Source of the DNA: Symsagittifera roscoffensis
Lineage: Eukaryota; Xenacoelomorpha; Acoela; Convolutidae
Assembly: GCF_963678635.1 (NCBI RefSeq)
Contig: NC_087064.1
Coordinates: forward strand, 52,160,684-52,224,683
Direction: 5' to 3'
DNA length: 64,000 nucleotides
Part shown: piece by piece, positions 1 through 11,680 of the stretch
Layout of the letters: every line of letters begins with the position of its first letter
Numbering within the stretch: position 1 is the stretch's first letter
Position numbers and translations under genes: made by a program
Notes under the pieces: generated by a model
Told to the model about the DNA's origin: nothing
What the model saw: the letters and a program-made list of their open reading frames with translations, nothing else
The model's database searches: none

Positions 1-160
1 TAAAATTAAACAATTTTGTACATCACCCTCTCCTTCTTGCTTCACCAAATATAACAGCTCAATCCTTACCTCCCCCATTTCTCACAACAGAAATTATCTA
101 TAAATACGATAGATATACAAAAAAGACACTTGGATACATTAAATTCTTTAGTTCCTATTC
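1..160 (+). pseudogene. Tail of ORF upstream of env, LTR element copy 1
   Basis: This stretch aligns by eye with about 25795-25950 in the second LTR element, including a shared run encoding an ITAQSLPP-like peptide. It is therefore the 3' end of whatever reading frame precedes the envelope-like gene. The window starts inside the element, so its 5' part is not visible. No intact frame remains. Confidence 0.45.
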
Positions 161-2577
161 ATGACTATCCTACACAGATTTTTGTTAAATCATTTTTCTC
201 TTCCAAACCCTCCCCCTTTTTACTTTTTCAGAAACAACAAATCAAAAAAACCTTTAACCTCGAACAGGACCTCAAGATTTATTAGTCACACACTATGATT
301 GTGAAGAAATTGATCAAAAAACACTACATAAAGAAGCCATAAATCAAGAAACCCAATGTGAATCTGAACCACAAGAAATAGAAACCACAAATATAGTTAG
401 AACACTTTATTCAAAAGCTAGAGCTACAACATTAACAGGATACAGCAACATTATCAGAGAAAAAAGTATATTGTTCTCAAGTCTCAATTGGAAACAAAAA
501 TAGATTTGATCACGAATCTTTTTATCACAGTAATATATAAAGACTTTTACATCTTAGCTCTGAAGATTGTGAAAACTAACTAAACAGCATAAAATTAACC
601 CCAACTAAAGGCACAAATCGAAAACTAGTGAATTTTCAAGTTTTTCCAGACTCTGCACACCAAGCGGAACATGAAAGATACCGAGGTCATATAAAATTAG
701 ATGACAAATACCCATTCAACGGCGCACATGGACGATTTACTTATGATCTCTATGATAAAAATTGGGTACTGCACATTGGAATTAGCAACCCTACTAGTTG
801 TAAAGCTGACACAAAAAAAAGATATCAAGAAAACATATCAAGAAACTCCAACTAGAAAAAGTACAATTAACACGAGTGTTAAAAATCGACACTATGATTT
901 ATCAAGGAATCCGCTTACATTGTAAAAACGACCAAGGATATTGCGATCCAACAACTAGAACACAAGCAACAATTGTTTGGTTCCACGAAGACACATGTAC
1001 CTCATACCACACGCATTTCAAGTTGCAAAAATACACGCAAGAAGGATTAAAGTTCATCAAAAATGCTTTTTTGAATCCATCCCTTATGATGAAGTAAGCC
1101 TGAAAAAATTAAACAAAACAACCAGCGTTTCAAAAATATCAACAAAAAAAACTAACGCGTTTTCAAATCTACCCAGAAACAGAAATCGCCTGCAAATTTA
1201 ACACTCCAATTTATAAAACACAATACTCTGAAATCGTTGTCGAATGCGAAAAAAGGTTTCGCCATGAACACCGGAAATCTAAAAACTATACCAGTTTTTT
1301 TACATCACGTTTCAAAAAACGACGAAAAATCCAGGAAGAACTGGTGAAAAATTTTCACCACAAGACAAAAGCAGTACACGCTTACAAGAACTATCGCTTA
1401 TGAATAACACCTAATTCGGTGCAATTCACTATGAAATCCACTTAGATATGAAATTGGATTACACAATAAGTAGATTTTTTCAAGAAATGTCACTATCAGA
1501 ACTAGAAACGCTTCATCACTTATGTGAACTTAAACGAACACAAATCCTACAATCACTTGCACTTGAAGTAATAAAAATACCTTATGCAGGATATTTGTCA
1601 TCAGAAAATAGATCAAAATTCATTGACTACGAAGAAAATTTTTTATAATACTACACATGTACGAAAAAGTATCACCATTATATGTATTCGAAGATAAAAG
1701 GTGTTACAAAAAAATTCCCATATCCTACAACAACAAAGTACATTTTGTTGACACGCTTTCTAGAAGAACATATTCTTGAGATACAGCCATCCCAGGTGGA
1801 TCTGACAATAGCCACAATGTTGTACAACTAAATCCCGATGAATATAAACATTATGTTCTCACACCATACCCAACACTTATGCCATCATTAAAGAAATTTT
1901 CACCAGAAAGTATTAAAGATATCGCTAGAAACCCAAAACTAGACCTACAATTAATAGGTATATACTCCAGATCAGATATACAACATCACATCCGTACACA
2001 ACAATTTCAAGAGTTCATCACAAAAATGGACACTATACAAAGACAATCCATCGACCCAAAATTACGAAAACTTGCAGAAACCGCAGGATTTTCAGTCATC
2101 TACACACAAGACTACAGTGGATACTCTAAAGATTTAAAAGATTACATTTATCTAAACGGAGAAAATTAGCGTCCACAAGATATTTCTTCCATCAATAGCT
2201 TCAGTTTTGTAAACCTTAAAAATGAAATACTCGCCATTCTAGGATGGCCCTATCACATTTTAGAAAAATTGATTATATTATCTGCAATGTTTAATTTTTT
2301 TTGGTTTTCTCCTTTCGTTATTGAAAGGAATTTACAATAAATGCGCAATACACACACAAGTAAGCAAACAAGCAAGTGTAGCACGCATACTTTTAGCAGG
2401 ATTTTTCGGAATATATTCAACTTCAATAACAAAATTATTTTAGACGCTCAAATAAATGAATACAATAAAAAAAACTATCAACTACATCCAATTTATATGA
2501 TAACTCACAAGACACTAGAAATACAACACCTCCTGCAACACAATTACATACATTACAGATTAACCATCCATTAATTT
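160..2577 (+). pseudogene. Envelope-like glycoprotein gene, broken (LTR element copy 1)
   Basis: Pieces of one glycoprotein-type ORF lie in order in different frames and match the second copy at about 25963-28420. An N-terminal piece (262-500) carries the motif THYDCEE. Then come pieces at 601-855, 860-1260 and 1448-1648. A C-terminal piece (1670-2169) is followed by a hydrophobic stretch (2230-2330) and a second short hydrophobic run (ARILLAGFFGIYST, near 2381-2425). The YDC motif soon after a signal peptide, together with late membrane segments, resembles the arthropod glycoproteins related to chuviruses that some LTR elements have captured; this family placement is inference. Several frameshifts and stops make it non-functional as read. 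No sequence outside the window was available to test the assignment. Confidence 0.6.
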
Positions 2578-2599
2578 AGTACCACGAAATTATAGAAAC

Positions 2600-4060
2600 A
2601 TATCCCAGACAGGAGCACATCTCAAGAAGTCATAGATAATAGATACCCACAAAGTCCAGTTACTCACACTGTAGCACAACAACTAAACGTAGACGAAACG
2701 TATGAACAAATCATAGAATACCACATATCACTAATTTCTGTTCTCATAACAACCATCTTTTTAGCCCACGATGAGCCGCCAGATTGGATCCCTCAACCGT
2801 TCTCTTACATACCCATCCATCCTCCAACGTCACTCCCAAATCTCCTCACTTTTTGATTTCCCTCCTACCCTGAACCATCATATACTAACAATTCAACAAG
2901 CATGAACTCAGACAACAATTCAACGAACACAGTTTTTGTCACCATTTCACAATTTAATAACTCCGATATTGAAACCGCCGATAAATTATCCAAACCTAGA
3001 ATGATCCGAACCTAGCCCATCCACTTTTTGCCAACCCCCTTTCAAACCATCCAGACTCAAATCACTGATGAACCTTCCTCAGCTCCTTCCTCCAATACTG
3101 ATGCAACCCCAATCTACTCCCCAATGACCAGCGACCCACCTGACTACTCTAGTCCCGTTGACACCGAACTTGGAAACGAATTAGATAATTTCATAACCCT
3201 TCAACAACAACTGCAGCACCCTAACACACTAACCATCCATCACCTCTCACAGACCATGACTTCCTCAGAATTCTCCAACTCTCCATCCACTACTAAAGAA
3301 AACCGAGCCCAACGACTATTTTATTGAAAACTCCTCAATACTTCGTTCCCTTATAATCCCCAAACAGCTCGAACCTTTATGGATCATCCACTTCATACCA
3401 ACACAAACAAATTTCTCCATGTATGTTTACCGTTTCCACAATACACTCACTATCACTCAAATCCTAATAACGATCAACCAAATTACGTTAACGAAAATGC
3501 ACTAGTTCCCACACTTTCATAGAGCTCATTCTATCACTTCAGTAACCCATTATCACTCCCACCATATAATAACCCAGATGATAAGGAACTCTGTAAAACT
3601 AGGCTATATCATCTCACTACAGCACTTCACGAAAAACAGTTCACAATTATCGGATGAAACCAAACGCTTAATAGATTCACTGCACAAAAAGCTAATAAAT
3701 TTTCAACTAACCAATTCAATTATTTTCGATCAAATGAGGATAGTAACGCTAGCCCCCATCGAACTGAAAAATTTTTCATCAAAGCCTTATATATTTTTAC
3801 CATCAACTCAATGAACAAAAAAATGACCACCTTATATCCACAGCACTTCGCGACACAAAAACATACGGCTCTTATTTTGGTAAATTTAACCATTTTGACT
3901 AACCTTTGATTTCCCAACACCCAAAGAACGTGATTTACACTGCTCACATCAAATTATGTTACTCACACATACACTTACTACAAATTCATACAACACCATT
4001 ACACAACTAATACACCATCAAGACAACCACGCCATCGATTTCAATTTAATAACTCCAAAT
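2600..4060 (+). other. Copy-1-specific segment absent from LTR element copy 2
   Basis: The two copies align up to about 2600 here (28500 in copy 2) and again from about 4050 (28570 in copy 2). Roughly 1.45 kb is therefore present only in copy 1. It is rich in C, A and T with Ser/Thr/Pro/Gln-rich open stretches, the best at 3028-3327 (99 codons, no ATG at its start) and 3578-3814. I recognise no domain. It could be an accessory gene lost from copy 2 or an insertion into copy 1. Confidence 0.45.
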
Positions 4061-4149
4061 ACACTTCACCATTTTTCTTAAATTTACATATTGTATCAAA
4101 GACACTAAGTTACAAGGAACCTTAGAAATTACGACCCTATCCGACAAAT

Positions 4150-4473
4150 TTGTATCTTCTGCCCACTAACAGAACTTTTAACCTTGATGAATCCCGTCCA
4201 CTAATCGTCCCACATGAATATATACAGCCCGTTGAAATCTCAATCCTAGAATACATTCGTAACATCAAAAATAGTCATAAATTTTATAAACTCATTCAAA
4301 ACACACCACATGAATTCTCACCAAGTAGTGAAGAACGCAAGATCATCCAAGCACTTCAATTGCTTTGGCCACTGCTACAAACTAAATATATCACCCGCTT
4401 ACTTGCTAAGCTTCTAAAAACATCAGACGTCATTCACGATATTTTTCCAAATAGATTTTTTGCTGATGATTAA
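4150..4473 (+). CDS. Conserved ORF downstream of env (copy 1), unknown function
   Basis: An open frame of about 107 codons has a close counterpart at 28640-28965 in the second element. Shared stretches include SRPLI.PHE, LLWPLLQ and a DVIHD/DMIHD ending, followed by a stop at almost the same place. The DNA has diverged but the reading frame and key residues persist, which argues for past selection on a protein. No ATG starts the frame, so it may be a second exon, a spliced product, or an extension of an upstream ORF. It is predicted helical, with no membrane segment or signal peptide. I do not recognise the family. Confidence 0.5.
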   Translation: MYLLPTNRTFNLDESRPLIVPHEYIQPVEISILEYIRNIKNSHKFYKLIQNTPHEFSPSSEERKIIQALQLLWPLLQTKYITRLLAKLLKTSDVIHDIFPNRFFADD

Positions 4474-6103
4474 GTGAGTTTAATTATGTATTTTCACTAA
4501 CAAAATCAAAAAACAACTAACCATTCTTTATAAATGTTTCACTTTGTTCTTAGATCTCAACACACTATCATCTAAAACAGACAAAAACAAATAAAAAATT
4601 GGAACTTCCTCATTAAAACTTCTAAATTCGTATTAACAAATCGCAGTAAAATCTAAATAGCTGTAAAATTTCTCACAAAAAGCAGTAAATTAATAAATAA
4701 CCCCCAAAGCAAAGAGTTTCCTTTTAATAAACAGTCAATTAATTAATTAAAATTTCCCAACAGCAGTTAAATTGAAATTTCAACGCTGTAAATTCATAAA
4801 AAATTGCAAATATATTCATACAAGTACTAACCTTTTTAAAAGACGCTTCTTTTATTAAAAGATGAATCAGTCACTTGCCCATAAATTCTTTCCACAATCG
4901 CTCAGCTCGCCCACGAAGAATTTTTTAAATAATGAATTTTAAATTTTAACTTTAACTGATAACAACTATAACCAGTTTTCACACGCTTCAAACTTTCCTT
5001 TAACCCGGTTGGAAGGAATTATATAGTAAATTACAATAACCAACGCAGCTTACTAAAGTCACAAAACCACAAACTGATAGCATGACTAAGAAAGAAAAGC
5101 CAGAGGTACCCAAACCAGACTAAAAACAGAATAAAAACTGGATAAGTTATTCTTTTAAAAACCACTTTCAAGTCTAAAAACAAACGAATAAAACACTAAA
5201 ACGTCGTAAGACAAATCCAAACCAAAAGATTCAATTTGTGAGAAAAGAACACAACCAGAACAAAAAGAGAAAAAACAAGTAATAAAAACGAAACAAAAGG
5301 TTGAACACAAAAAGAGACTCTGCACAAAGAGACCTCAAGATTATACCCCACTCCTGGCCTCACCAACCAGAGGGACGTCCTGAGCACGCTCTATAGCCAG
5401 CCTAACCCACCGTGCTACATCACGCTCTGTGACCCACACTCTATTTTTGCCGAGAGTTACTCTAGTGTGAGCGAATCTTTAAAAATAACCAAACAATTAT
5501 AAAAATGCTTTTGCGATAACTATTAATAACAAATCATAACTAAAACTAAATTCAACAATGAAATTTATGTATGTAAAAGATAAATGCAGTATGTATGAAT
5601 TTCGCAAGGCCCAACAGAAGAGCAGCAAAGAAGATGACAACCCAATCACATTCCAACTTCGGAATGGCAAATCTAATTGATTTGCTGCCTAAAGTCACTA
5701 CCTCAAAGGGTTTAGGGTATGGACCCAACATCGCATTAAAGGAAAACCATTGAACCAGACCAATGGCCATCTCGATGTTGACTACACGTACAGATCCTAG
5801 TCACTTGGCGCTTCACACAGAAAAATCAAACTTCACCCTGCACGCAGTCTCGCTCCAATTTTAACGAAATCAATACATCATTGCATCGATCAGAAGTCTT
5901 GACACAATCACACAAGACTACAACGATCAATGAGACCCATCTAGAAGATACGAACATAACCATCTCCTTCCGTCAAACACGAACAGTCACACTTCTTCTT
6001 TCTCCAAGAAGTCAATGCCCGCAACTTCAATAAGAAACTACATCACCCGTCCTTCACTACATTAAACATTTAAAAACTAAAATCTCTCTAAATCCCGGAT
6101 GGG
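4474..6103 (+). other. 3' non-coding part of LTR element copy 1
   Basis: This AT-rich sequence aligns with 28966-30290 of the second element, including a shared block containing GGACGTCCTGAGCA (5368 here; 29829 there). No credible ORF is present. Minus-strand hydrophobic open stretches (for example 5196-5387) are translations of A-rich sense sequence. It ends at the LTR. Confidence 0.5.
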
Positions 6104-6483
6104 TGGAACCAGTTCTAAACTAGAATTTAAAATTGGTTATAAATATAATCTCTAATTCTATAAAATATTCGTAACTAACCAATCATAATCCAAAACTAAC
6201 ATTTACACTTATTTGTAAGTGCTGAAACTACTTGTAGTTTTAGCACCAGAGCAATTTGAATTAAAGTTAAAATACAGTTGTTCTGCTTCTGGAAACTAAC
6301 TCGCATAAACCAGTATACACTAGATCTATTGAGACTGAGAGATTGAAGAGTAAGATTAAGATTGGTATTAGACTAAGAAGTTGCACGAATCTATCCGGCC
6401 GAAAATAAGATAGCGTGACGAGCAGCAGACGGTGTACCTTATCTGAAATTACTCTATGAGTACAGTAAACAATACATAAGTAA
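6104..6483 (+). mobile_element. LTR (about 380 bp) of LTR element copy 1
   Basis: It begins TGGAACCAG and matches the 5' LTR at 11280-11658 along its whole length, with small differences. Shared marks include a near-palindrome around GAAACTACTTGTAGTTTTA and a CTATCCGGCCGAAAATAAG block. It lies just after the 3' non-coding region, as a 3' LTR should. However, similarity to copy 2 continues past its end. Confidence 0.7.
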
Positions 6484-6545
6484 TCTGGTGCCAGCAAAAG
6501 TCTTCTCGAACAACACCTTAACTAACTTAGTATTAGAAAAAACAT
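6484..6545 (+). mobile_element. Primer-binding-like site and leader remnant after the LTR
   Basis: The sequence from TGGTGCCAGC (6486) to about 6535 matches the region just after the 5' LTR of copy 2 (11661-11700). A 3' LTR should be followed by host DNA, so this looks like the start of another element body, truncated at about 6545. It would fit LTR-LTR recombination between tandem copies. Confidence 0.5.
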
Positions 6546-7922
6546 ATTCAGAGATGGTATTGGGAAAATTCGTATCCATGAGATGGTTTGACTATTGGGA
6601 GCAAGGATGGATCTAGGATATTCTCAGGGGGGGTGCAGATTTTCACAAAATAAAAATCGAAAACTTTGTCGACCTTTTTTTAGGTCGATCAAATTGATTT
6701 TCCGAGCTCTCTCAAAACAGTAAAAACACCCTGTTTTTGACAAAAATTTTAAAAACAGGGCAAAATAAGGCGTTTTCAGGCACTTTTTGGAACATTTTGA
6801 CGCGTTTTTCGGCGCGCGCTCCCACCTCAAAATTAGTATTTATTGGCCCAAAAGCGCCTTTAGAAAAGTTTTAGGGTACGTCACCAAAAATGGATATCTC
6901 AAAATAGTACAATGGGGGACCCTTTGGGTCGGCAGGTGGTCGAATACATGAAAAAAAGCGTCCGCCCCCACCGCCCCCCCCCCCCTAAATTCGCCCCTGA
7001 TTGGGAGTTCGCTCTATTAGCATGTTCATCGATTGGCGTGCCCCTGTGAAAAAATGCAAATGCTTAAAATATCAAAATTTATTTGCTGAAACTTTGTTTG
7101 TTCAAATAGCGCGTCTTACGCCGCGTTTTTATTTAGGTCAAAAAGGAATAGTAACTCCCTAAAAAATCGAGTGTTTCTCATGATCCGATATAAATTTAAG
7201 CTGATTTATTCGTGACTCAAGGAACACCTAATTAAAACAGGACCGTTTTCTATTTTCGACATTCATTTTGGCTTTTTTCAAGGCTTTTTATGAAGTCCTA
7301 AAAACCTCAGTTTTGAACTGATTTCTTATTGTATTAGTGAAGTTTGACAAAACAAAATAACTCGACGAAAATAAGTTAAAAAATATCGAGTTGCCAGCTA
7401 GAGCAGAACAATTTCTCTGCTCGACTTAAATGAATCTCATACCAACGTTTCCATTTCAAAAGGTTGCAAAGAAAAAACTATTGTAGTGACCCCGGTTGAT
7501 CTCCATGAAAGAAAAACGCCCGTCGCAAAGAAACATTATACAAGAAGCATGAATATTTCAAACCAAAAAAATGCTTTTCATGCAGTTTATGCATGTTGTT
7601 TGTGGAAAAAATTTTAATCGTGTAATTTCCAAATATGTCAATAATTATGATGAAAGTAATCTGCATTTACAAAAAAATCGTAATTGAGACCAACATTTCA
7701 GGCACCCTAAATCTTCTAATAAAACACACTACAAAACGGTAAAATTATCTCTTTTTACTAAGAAATACAGTAATTGATGAGATAATTTAAAAAATCTAAA
7801 AAACAACTAGTTTTTTTTCGAAATTTTCATCAATGTTTTTTTGAATTGAATTATTCTCAATAGACGCAAAAAGGTAGAAAAAAAATTAGAGAAATCCCCC
7901 TGATACAAGCTGTTCACGCACC
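6546..7922. other. Intergenic AT-rich DNA with poly-C/poly-G runs
   Basis: I see no gene. Marks worth noting are a G-run near 6628-6635, a C-run near 6972-6984, and a C/G-biased block between them that ends abruptly in ordinary AT-rich sequence. Confidence 0.4.
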
Positions 7923-8688
7923 GGAGTTCCATGGATAATAATCAATTGAAATGGAAAATTTTTGTCTAAAATGTTGTCTTTATAATCCATTATTGTGGCA
8001 AATTTAGACCACGTAATCGATTATGTGGTCATTAAAATCAATTATTCTCGTTAAAACACAATTCAAAAAAATCCATTTTGATGGATTATAATCCATTTAA
8101 AATCGATTATTTTTGATTACAACGGATTATAGTCTATATATATTTTTTGCAAAATCAATTGCAAAACTTGCAACATTTCTGCGTTACTCAGGGCCTACTC
8201 GCAATTTAAACTTTCTCGAATTAACCCTCCCCCCCCCACATTGCCATCCATCCGTCCGCCGCATTTGCCCAAACCCCCTCCCTCAGTAAGCGTTTACCAC
8301 CGGGGGGTAAACAACGGGGGGTGGAGAGTAAGCAAGAAGGGGTAAATGGGGTATATAAGACAAAAATTATGAAAACTGAAAAAAGAAATCTAAAATTTTA
8401 CGAAACCTAAAACGTAGCAAATGCACTAAACAGGAATTGCGATAACTTTGAAAAAAAGTTGTAAATTTCATGACTAACCTTTCGAAAAAATCCATTATAA
8501 TTGATTATAAGAGATTATTCTGGCATAAAAAATATAAGAAATAAAATCAATTTTCAATGGATTATATTGATACAAAAAATAAGGGATTATAATCCTTTTT
8601 TGATGGATTATAATCGATTTTGTTTTTGTAATTTAATATATACTGAGTAAAAAATGACAGTATAATCGATTACTACTCATGGAACTCC
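7923..8688. mobile_element. MITE-like element with imperfect ~25-bp terminal inverted repeats
   Basis: The ends are GGAGTTCCATG at 7923 and its reverse complement ending at 8688; the inverted match extends to about 25 bp with roughly four mismatches. The interior has many copies of a palindromic word based on GGATTATAATCC, clustered at 7980-8150 and 8480-8670 on both sides of a GC-rich centre. No transposase ORF is present. I cannot see a clear target-site duplication, so the exact ends are uncertain. Confidence 0.6.
8225..8362 (+). promoter_or_regulatory. GC-rich centre with hairpin and TATA-like box inside the MITE
   Basis: A GC-rich island contains the inverted repeat GTTTACC...GGTAAAC (8290-8312) and is followed by GGGGTATATAAGA (about 8349-8360), a good TATA-box match. 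No ORF follows. Promoter activity is inference. Confidence 0.3.
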
Positions 8689-8996
8689 TATGCAAGTTTT
8701 TTTTTATTTATGAAAAAAGTTCATCATAGAGAAATCATACAATTTCTGTAATTATGGAATTATATGCAATTGAAGTTCAAGAAAACTTTCAATTATTAGA
8801 AATGTATGATAAACGTTTTTGGTCAACCCGGGTTACTTATGGGACGTTTTTATAACCTGACACTTTTTTTAAGGCATATTTTAATTATTGCTTGATACAT
8901 AAACGATGGAACTGAAAAACAGCTATTTATAAAAACTAGCGTACGACTATTGTACTGAACTTCAAAAGATCAGAGTTATTGCATAAGCAATCATAC

Positions 8997-9253
8997 CTGA
9001 GAGGGTCAAAAACAGTTTTTGCCGTTTGAGACAAAAGAAATCCCATAGGAGCCATAAAAAATCTGTCTTTTTCTACGTCCTTCCAAACACTCAATTGTGT
9101 GGCACCAAATGGAACAGTGGCGACAGTCTCTGACGATATTTGAAGTCCAAATACTCCAGAGTCGGATGAATGTTTGCTCTGGCTGGATTGAATTGAGGTT
9201 TGAATGCATATCTTTAGGATTAGTATGAAAATCACGCAGGTTTGACGACTCAT
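8997..9253 (-). CDS. First exon of a putative secreted protein (copy A)
   Basis: On the minus strand an ATG at 9253 opens about 85 codons. They begin with a typical signal peptide (MSRQTC, then VIFILILKI) and run into a Ser/Gln-rich then folded-looking segment containing FGLQISSETVAT and LSVWKDVEKDRFF. The open frame ends at CTCAG followed by GTATGA, a consensus splice donor (8996-8995). A paralogous exon at 11040-11279 keeps most of these residues, which supports real coding. The remaining exons are not identified; they would lie left of 8995. I do not recognise the family. Confidence 0.5.
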
Positions 9254-9264
9254 TCTATGATAAA

Positions 9265-9600
9265 TATTTTGAATATCACACAAATTTGGTTAATAAAATG
9301 GTCAAAATGAAGATTTTTGTTAAAAACGATTGATTAAAAAACGCAGTAATTAGCAAATTAAAAACTTTCAAAGTCGCGTTCCAAAGACGTGGAATATTTT
9401 TTTATGATACATCAGTAATTTTTTCCATTTCATTTTGAACATCAGACAAACTTGGTTAATAAAACTGGTCAAAATGAAGACTTCTGTTAAAAACGAATGA
9501 TTAAAAAACGCAGTAATTACCAAATGACAAATTTTCAAGGTAGTGTTCCAAAGAAGTGGAATATTTTTTCATAATACCTCAGTAATTTTTTCCAAATTTC
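9265..9600. repeat. Two tandem copies of a ~166-bp repeat
   Basis: TTGGTTAATAAAA.TGGTCAAAATGAAGA occurs at 9286 and again at 9452, with matching sequence on both sides up to the TCAGTAATTTTTTCC block. The array lies immediately upstream of the secreted-protein exon, in its likely promoter or 5' UTR region. Confidence 0.7.
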
Positions 9601-10477
9601 ATTTTTGTCTTAGCAACTCTGAAGTCTAGAGTTTTTCTAAAAAAAACTTCGGCGAGACAAACCTGAAAAAAAAAATTAGCTCGAGTTTTCAACAGTTTGA
9701 TTTTAATGATTTTTATCGCGGAACTGCGTTTCTGGTCAATAGTTGTTAATATCCAAAATCACATATGTTTCGTATTTAAAAAAAATCAGAACAGCAGACG
9801 AAAAAACCCGGATAAAAATTTTTCTCCGCCTCCGCTAAATTGAATAAAAAAACTTTATTTGAGAGTGCAGATAGTCGAAAAGAAAAGAGCCACTATTTTT
9901 AAAGCTAATTGAATTCCTCCTTTTGAACAATGCTGTCAAATTGTTTGCCGAAATTTCTAAAGGCTTGATTGGAAATCATAGAGAGTTGACGGACTTCCAA
10001 CGCGTTATATACATAGAAATCATTCGACCGCATAAGTTTGATAAAAACAGAAGCGAGACCAGATAATTGTTCTTAAAAGGTTTAATAAATGTCATACATT
10101 TTGTTAGAAGTCAGAAAATGTATGACTTTGATGGAATCTTGTGATTTTGATAGAGGCGTCCAATATCAGTTTCGATTGACCCAGGTTGAGGTTGCGACAA
10201 ATGTATCGACCATATTTGGATTGCCTTTTTCAGACACAAATCGGATTAAATTTCCTGCTTTATGTTTCGACAACCTCTATCAAAATTTTGCTACGGTTTG
10301 ATTGGGTCAATAGAAATCGGATCTATACGACTGTTTTGACCAAGATAATGCATGTTTCGCTTTTCACAAATCAAAAAAAAATATGCTCGACATCTTTTTT
10401 CGAACCAAGTCAGTAATGTTTAGATTGTGGTCTAAGAGTCTTTGACAATGCTGGAGCGCGTAAGTTTATGGTTGATG

Positions 10478-10680
10478 TCATATAAATCTTATGATAATCG
10501 TTTTGCACCACTTAATTGAAATCTGAAGAATAGTGGATTGAAAAGGAAGCCACACAATCCTGGTATCTGTAACTTGCTGGAAAGGTAGACATCCAGTGAC
10601 TGACTTATCAAACACCACCGGATTGACCTCCATAGACCGAAAATGACAATCGTACAATTCCATAATTAAGTCTATGAAAA
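10478..10680 (-). CDS. Possible internal exon, minus strand
   Basis: An acceptor-like TTTTCATAG precedes an open frame starting MELYDCHFRSMEV, with no stop for about 60 codons. It lies on the same strand as, and downstream of, the copy B signal-peptide exon, so it could be its second exon. The phase does not obviously match and no second copy is seen. This is tentative. Confidence 0.2.
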
Positions 10681-10863
10681 TAAAAATTATTCATACAAAG
10701 TTTGCTTAAACGTATCATCGAAGTATTAGAGAACTTTTAGAAAAAAGAAAACTGATTACACTTTTTTTCAAAAATAGCTATTCACACAATTTTCATAAAT
10801 GGAAACGGTATGACTACCATTATTTGATGGCGACAACAAAATTTTTCCTGGTAATTTCAAAAC

Positions 10864-10891
10864 TGCCCCCCCCCCCCCCCCAAAAAAAAAG
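10864..10891. repeat. Poly-C followed by poly-A tract
   Basis: About 17 C followed by 9 A. It may be a slippage-prone or poorly resolved site. It creates spurious ORFs on both strands. Confidence 0.7.
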
Positions 10892-11039
10892 TTTTTTTCA
10901 ACCGCCTGTACGATTTTTTTTGTATTACAACGAAAGCTGTTTTTTTTTCCTTTTCGCTGAGTATTTATTTTCAAAAACCCTAAAACATCTGTTTTTTGTA
11001 TGGTATGTTTATGTATGAATGAATCAAGGCCTCATTGAA

Positions 11040-11279
11040 GGAAACTATCGCGTAACAATCATACATTAGAAGGTCATATACAATTTTTGGCGTTAAAGAC
11101 TAAAGAAAACTCATAGAAGCCATAAAGTATCTGTCTTTTTCTACGTCCTTCCAAACACTCAATTGTGTGGCACCAAAACGATCAGTGGCCACGGTTTCTG
11201 ACGATATCTGAAGTCCGAATATATCATCGTCAGATGACCGTTTGCTTTGTTTTGTTTGAATTGAGGTTTGGATGGATAT
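11040..11279 (-). pseudogene. Secreted-protein exon copy B, cut by the LTR element (3' piece)
   Basis: It shares GLQISSETVAT, FGATQLSVWKDVEKDR and the donor-region sequence with copy A. Its 5' end, the signal-peptide half, is missing here and lies at 30467-30515, on the far side of the 19-kb LTR element. The frame near the donor and in the far piece is no longer open, so copy B is a pseudogene. Confidence 0.6.
11276..11279. repeat. Target-site duplication ATAT (left)
   Basis: ATAT directly precedes the LTR start TGGAACC and recurs at 30467-30470 directly after the 3' LTR end AACTCA. The paralogous uninterrupted site in copy A reads GCATATCTTTAGG at 9206-9218. A 4-bp ATAT duplication is typical of Ty3/gypsy-type integration. 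Confidence 0.75.
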
Positions 11280-11658
11280 TGGAACCAGATCTAAACTAGT
11301 ATTTATCATTGGTTACTATTATGTTATTTTATCTCTATGAAATATTAAATACTAACCAATCATACTCCATCAAACTAACAACCTATTTATTTGTAAAGGG
11401 TTGAAACTACTTGTAGTTTCAACACCAGAATAACTTGAATTAAACTTAGAATACAGTTGTTCTCATTCTGGAACTAACTCGGGCAAACCGGTGTACACTA
11501 GATCTATTGAGACTAGGAGATATAAGAGTAAGATTGAGATTGGCATTAGACTAAGAAGTTGCACGAACCTATCCGGCCGAAAATAAGATAGCGTGACGAG
11601 CAGACGGTGTACCCTATCTGAAATTACTCAATGAGTATAGTACATAATACATAACTCA
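11280..11658 (+). mobile_element. 5' LTR (379 bp) of LTR element copy 2
   Basis: It starts TGGAACCAG and ends ATAACTCA. The ends are fixed by comparison with the uninterrupted paralogous site, the ATAT duplication and the 3' LTR end at 30466. It is highly similar to 6104-6483. Inner marks are a hairpin-like GAAACTACTTGTAGTTTC and CTATCCGGCCGAAAATAAG. I do not see a convincing TATA box. Confidence 0.8.
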
Positions 11659-11660
11659 TC

Positions 11661-11680
11661 TGGTGCGACCAAAAATTCTC
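11661..11680 (+). promoter_or_regulatory. Candidate primer-binding site
   Basis: TGGTGCGACC starts two bases after the 5' LTR. TGG is the complement of a tRNA 3' CCA, as expected. The copy after the 6104 LTR reads TGGTGCCAGC. I cannot assign the tRNA. Confidence 0.45.

Larger units (their letters stand above)
8930..10420 (-). repeat. Segmental duplicate A (exon plus upstream region)
   Basis: It aligns with a second copy split into 11030-11279 and 30467-31430. Shared landmarks are the exon itself, an ACCCGGATA.AAAT block (9807; 30880), and a CAGGTTGAGGTT-like block (10182; 31164). The order is the same in both, so this is a duplication of about 1.5 kb or more, with copy B later interrupted by the LTR element. 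Confidence 0.6.

Noticed and set aside
5196-5770. Hydrophobic minus-strand ORFs in the 3' part of LTR element copy 1, with a partner at 29451-29786
   Set aside because: They mirror A-rich sense sequence; residues are not conserved between the copies.
10824-11018. Poly-Pro/Lys ORF and its antisense poly-Gly ORF
   Set aside because: Created by the poly-C/poly-A run.
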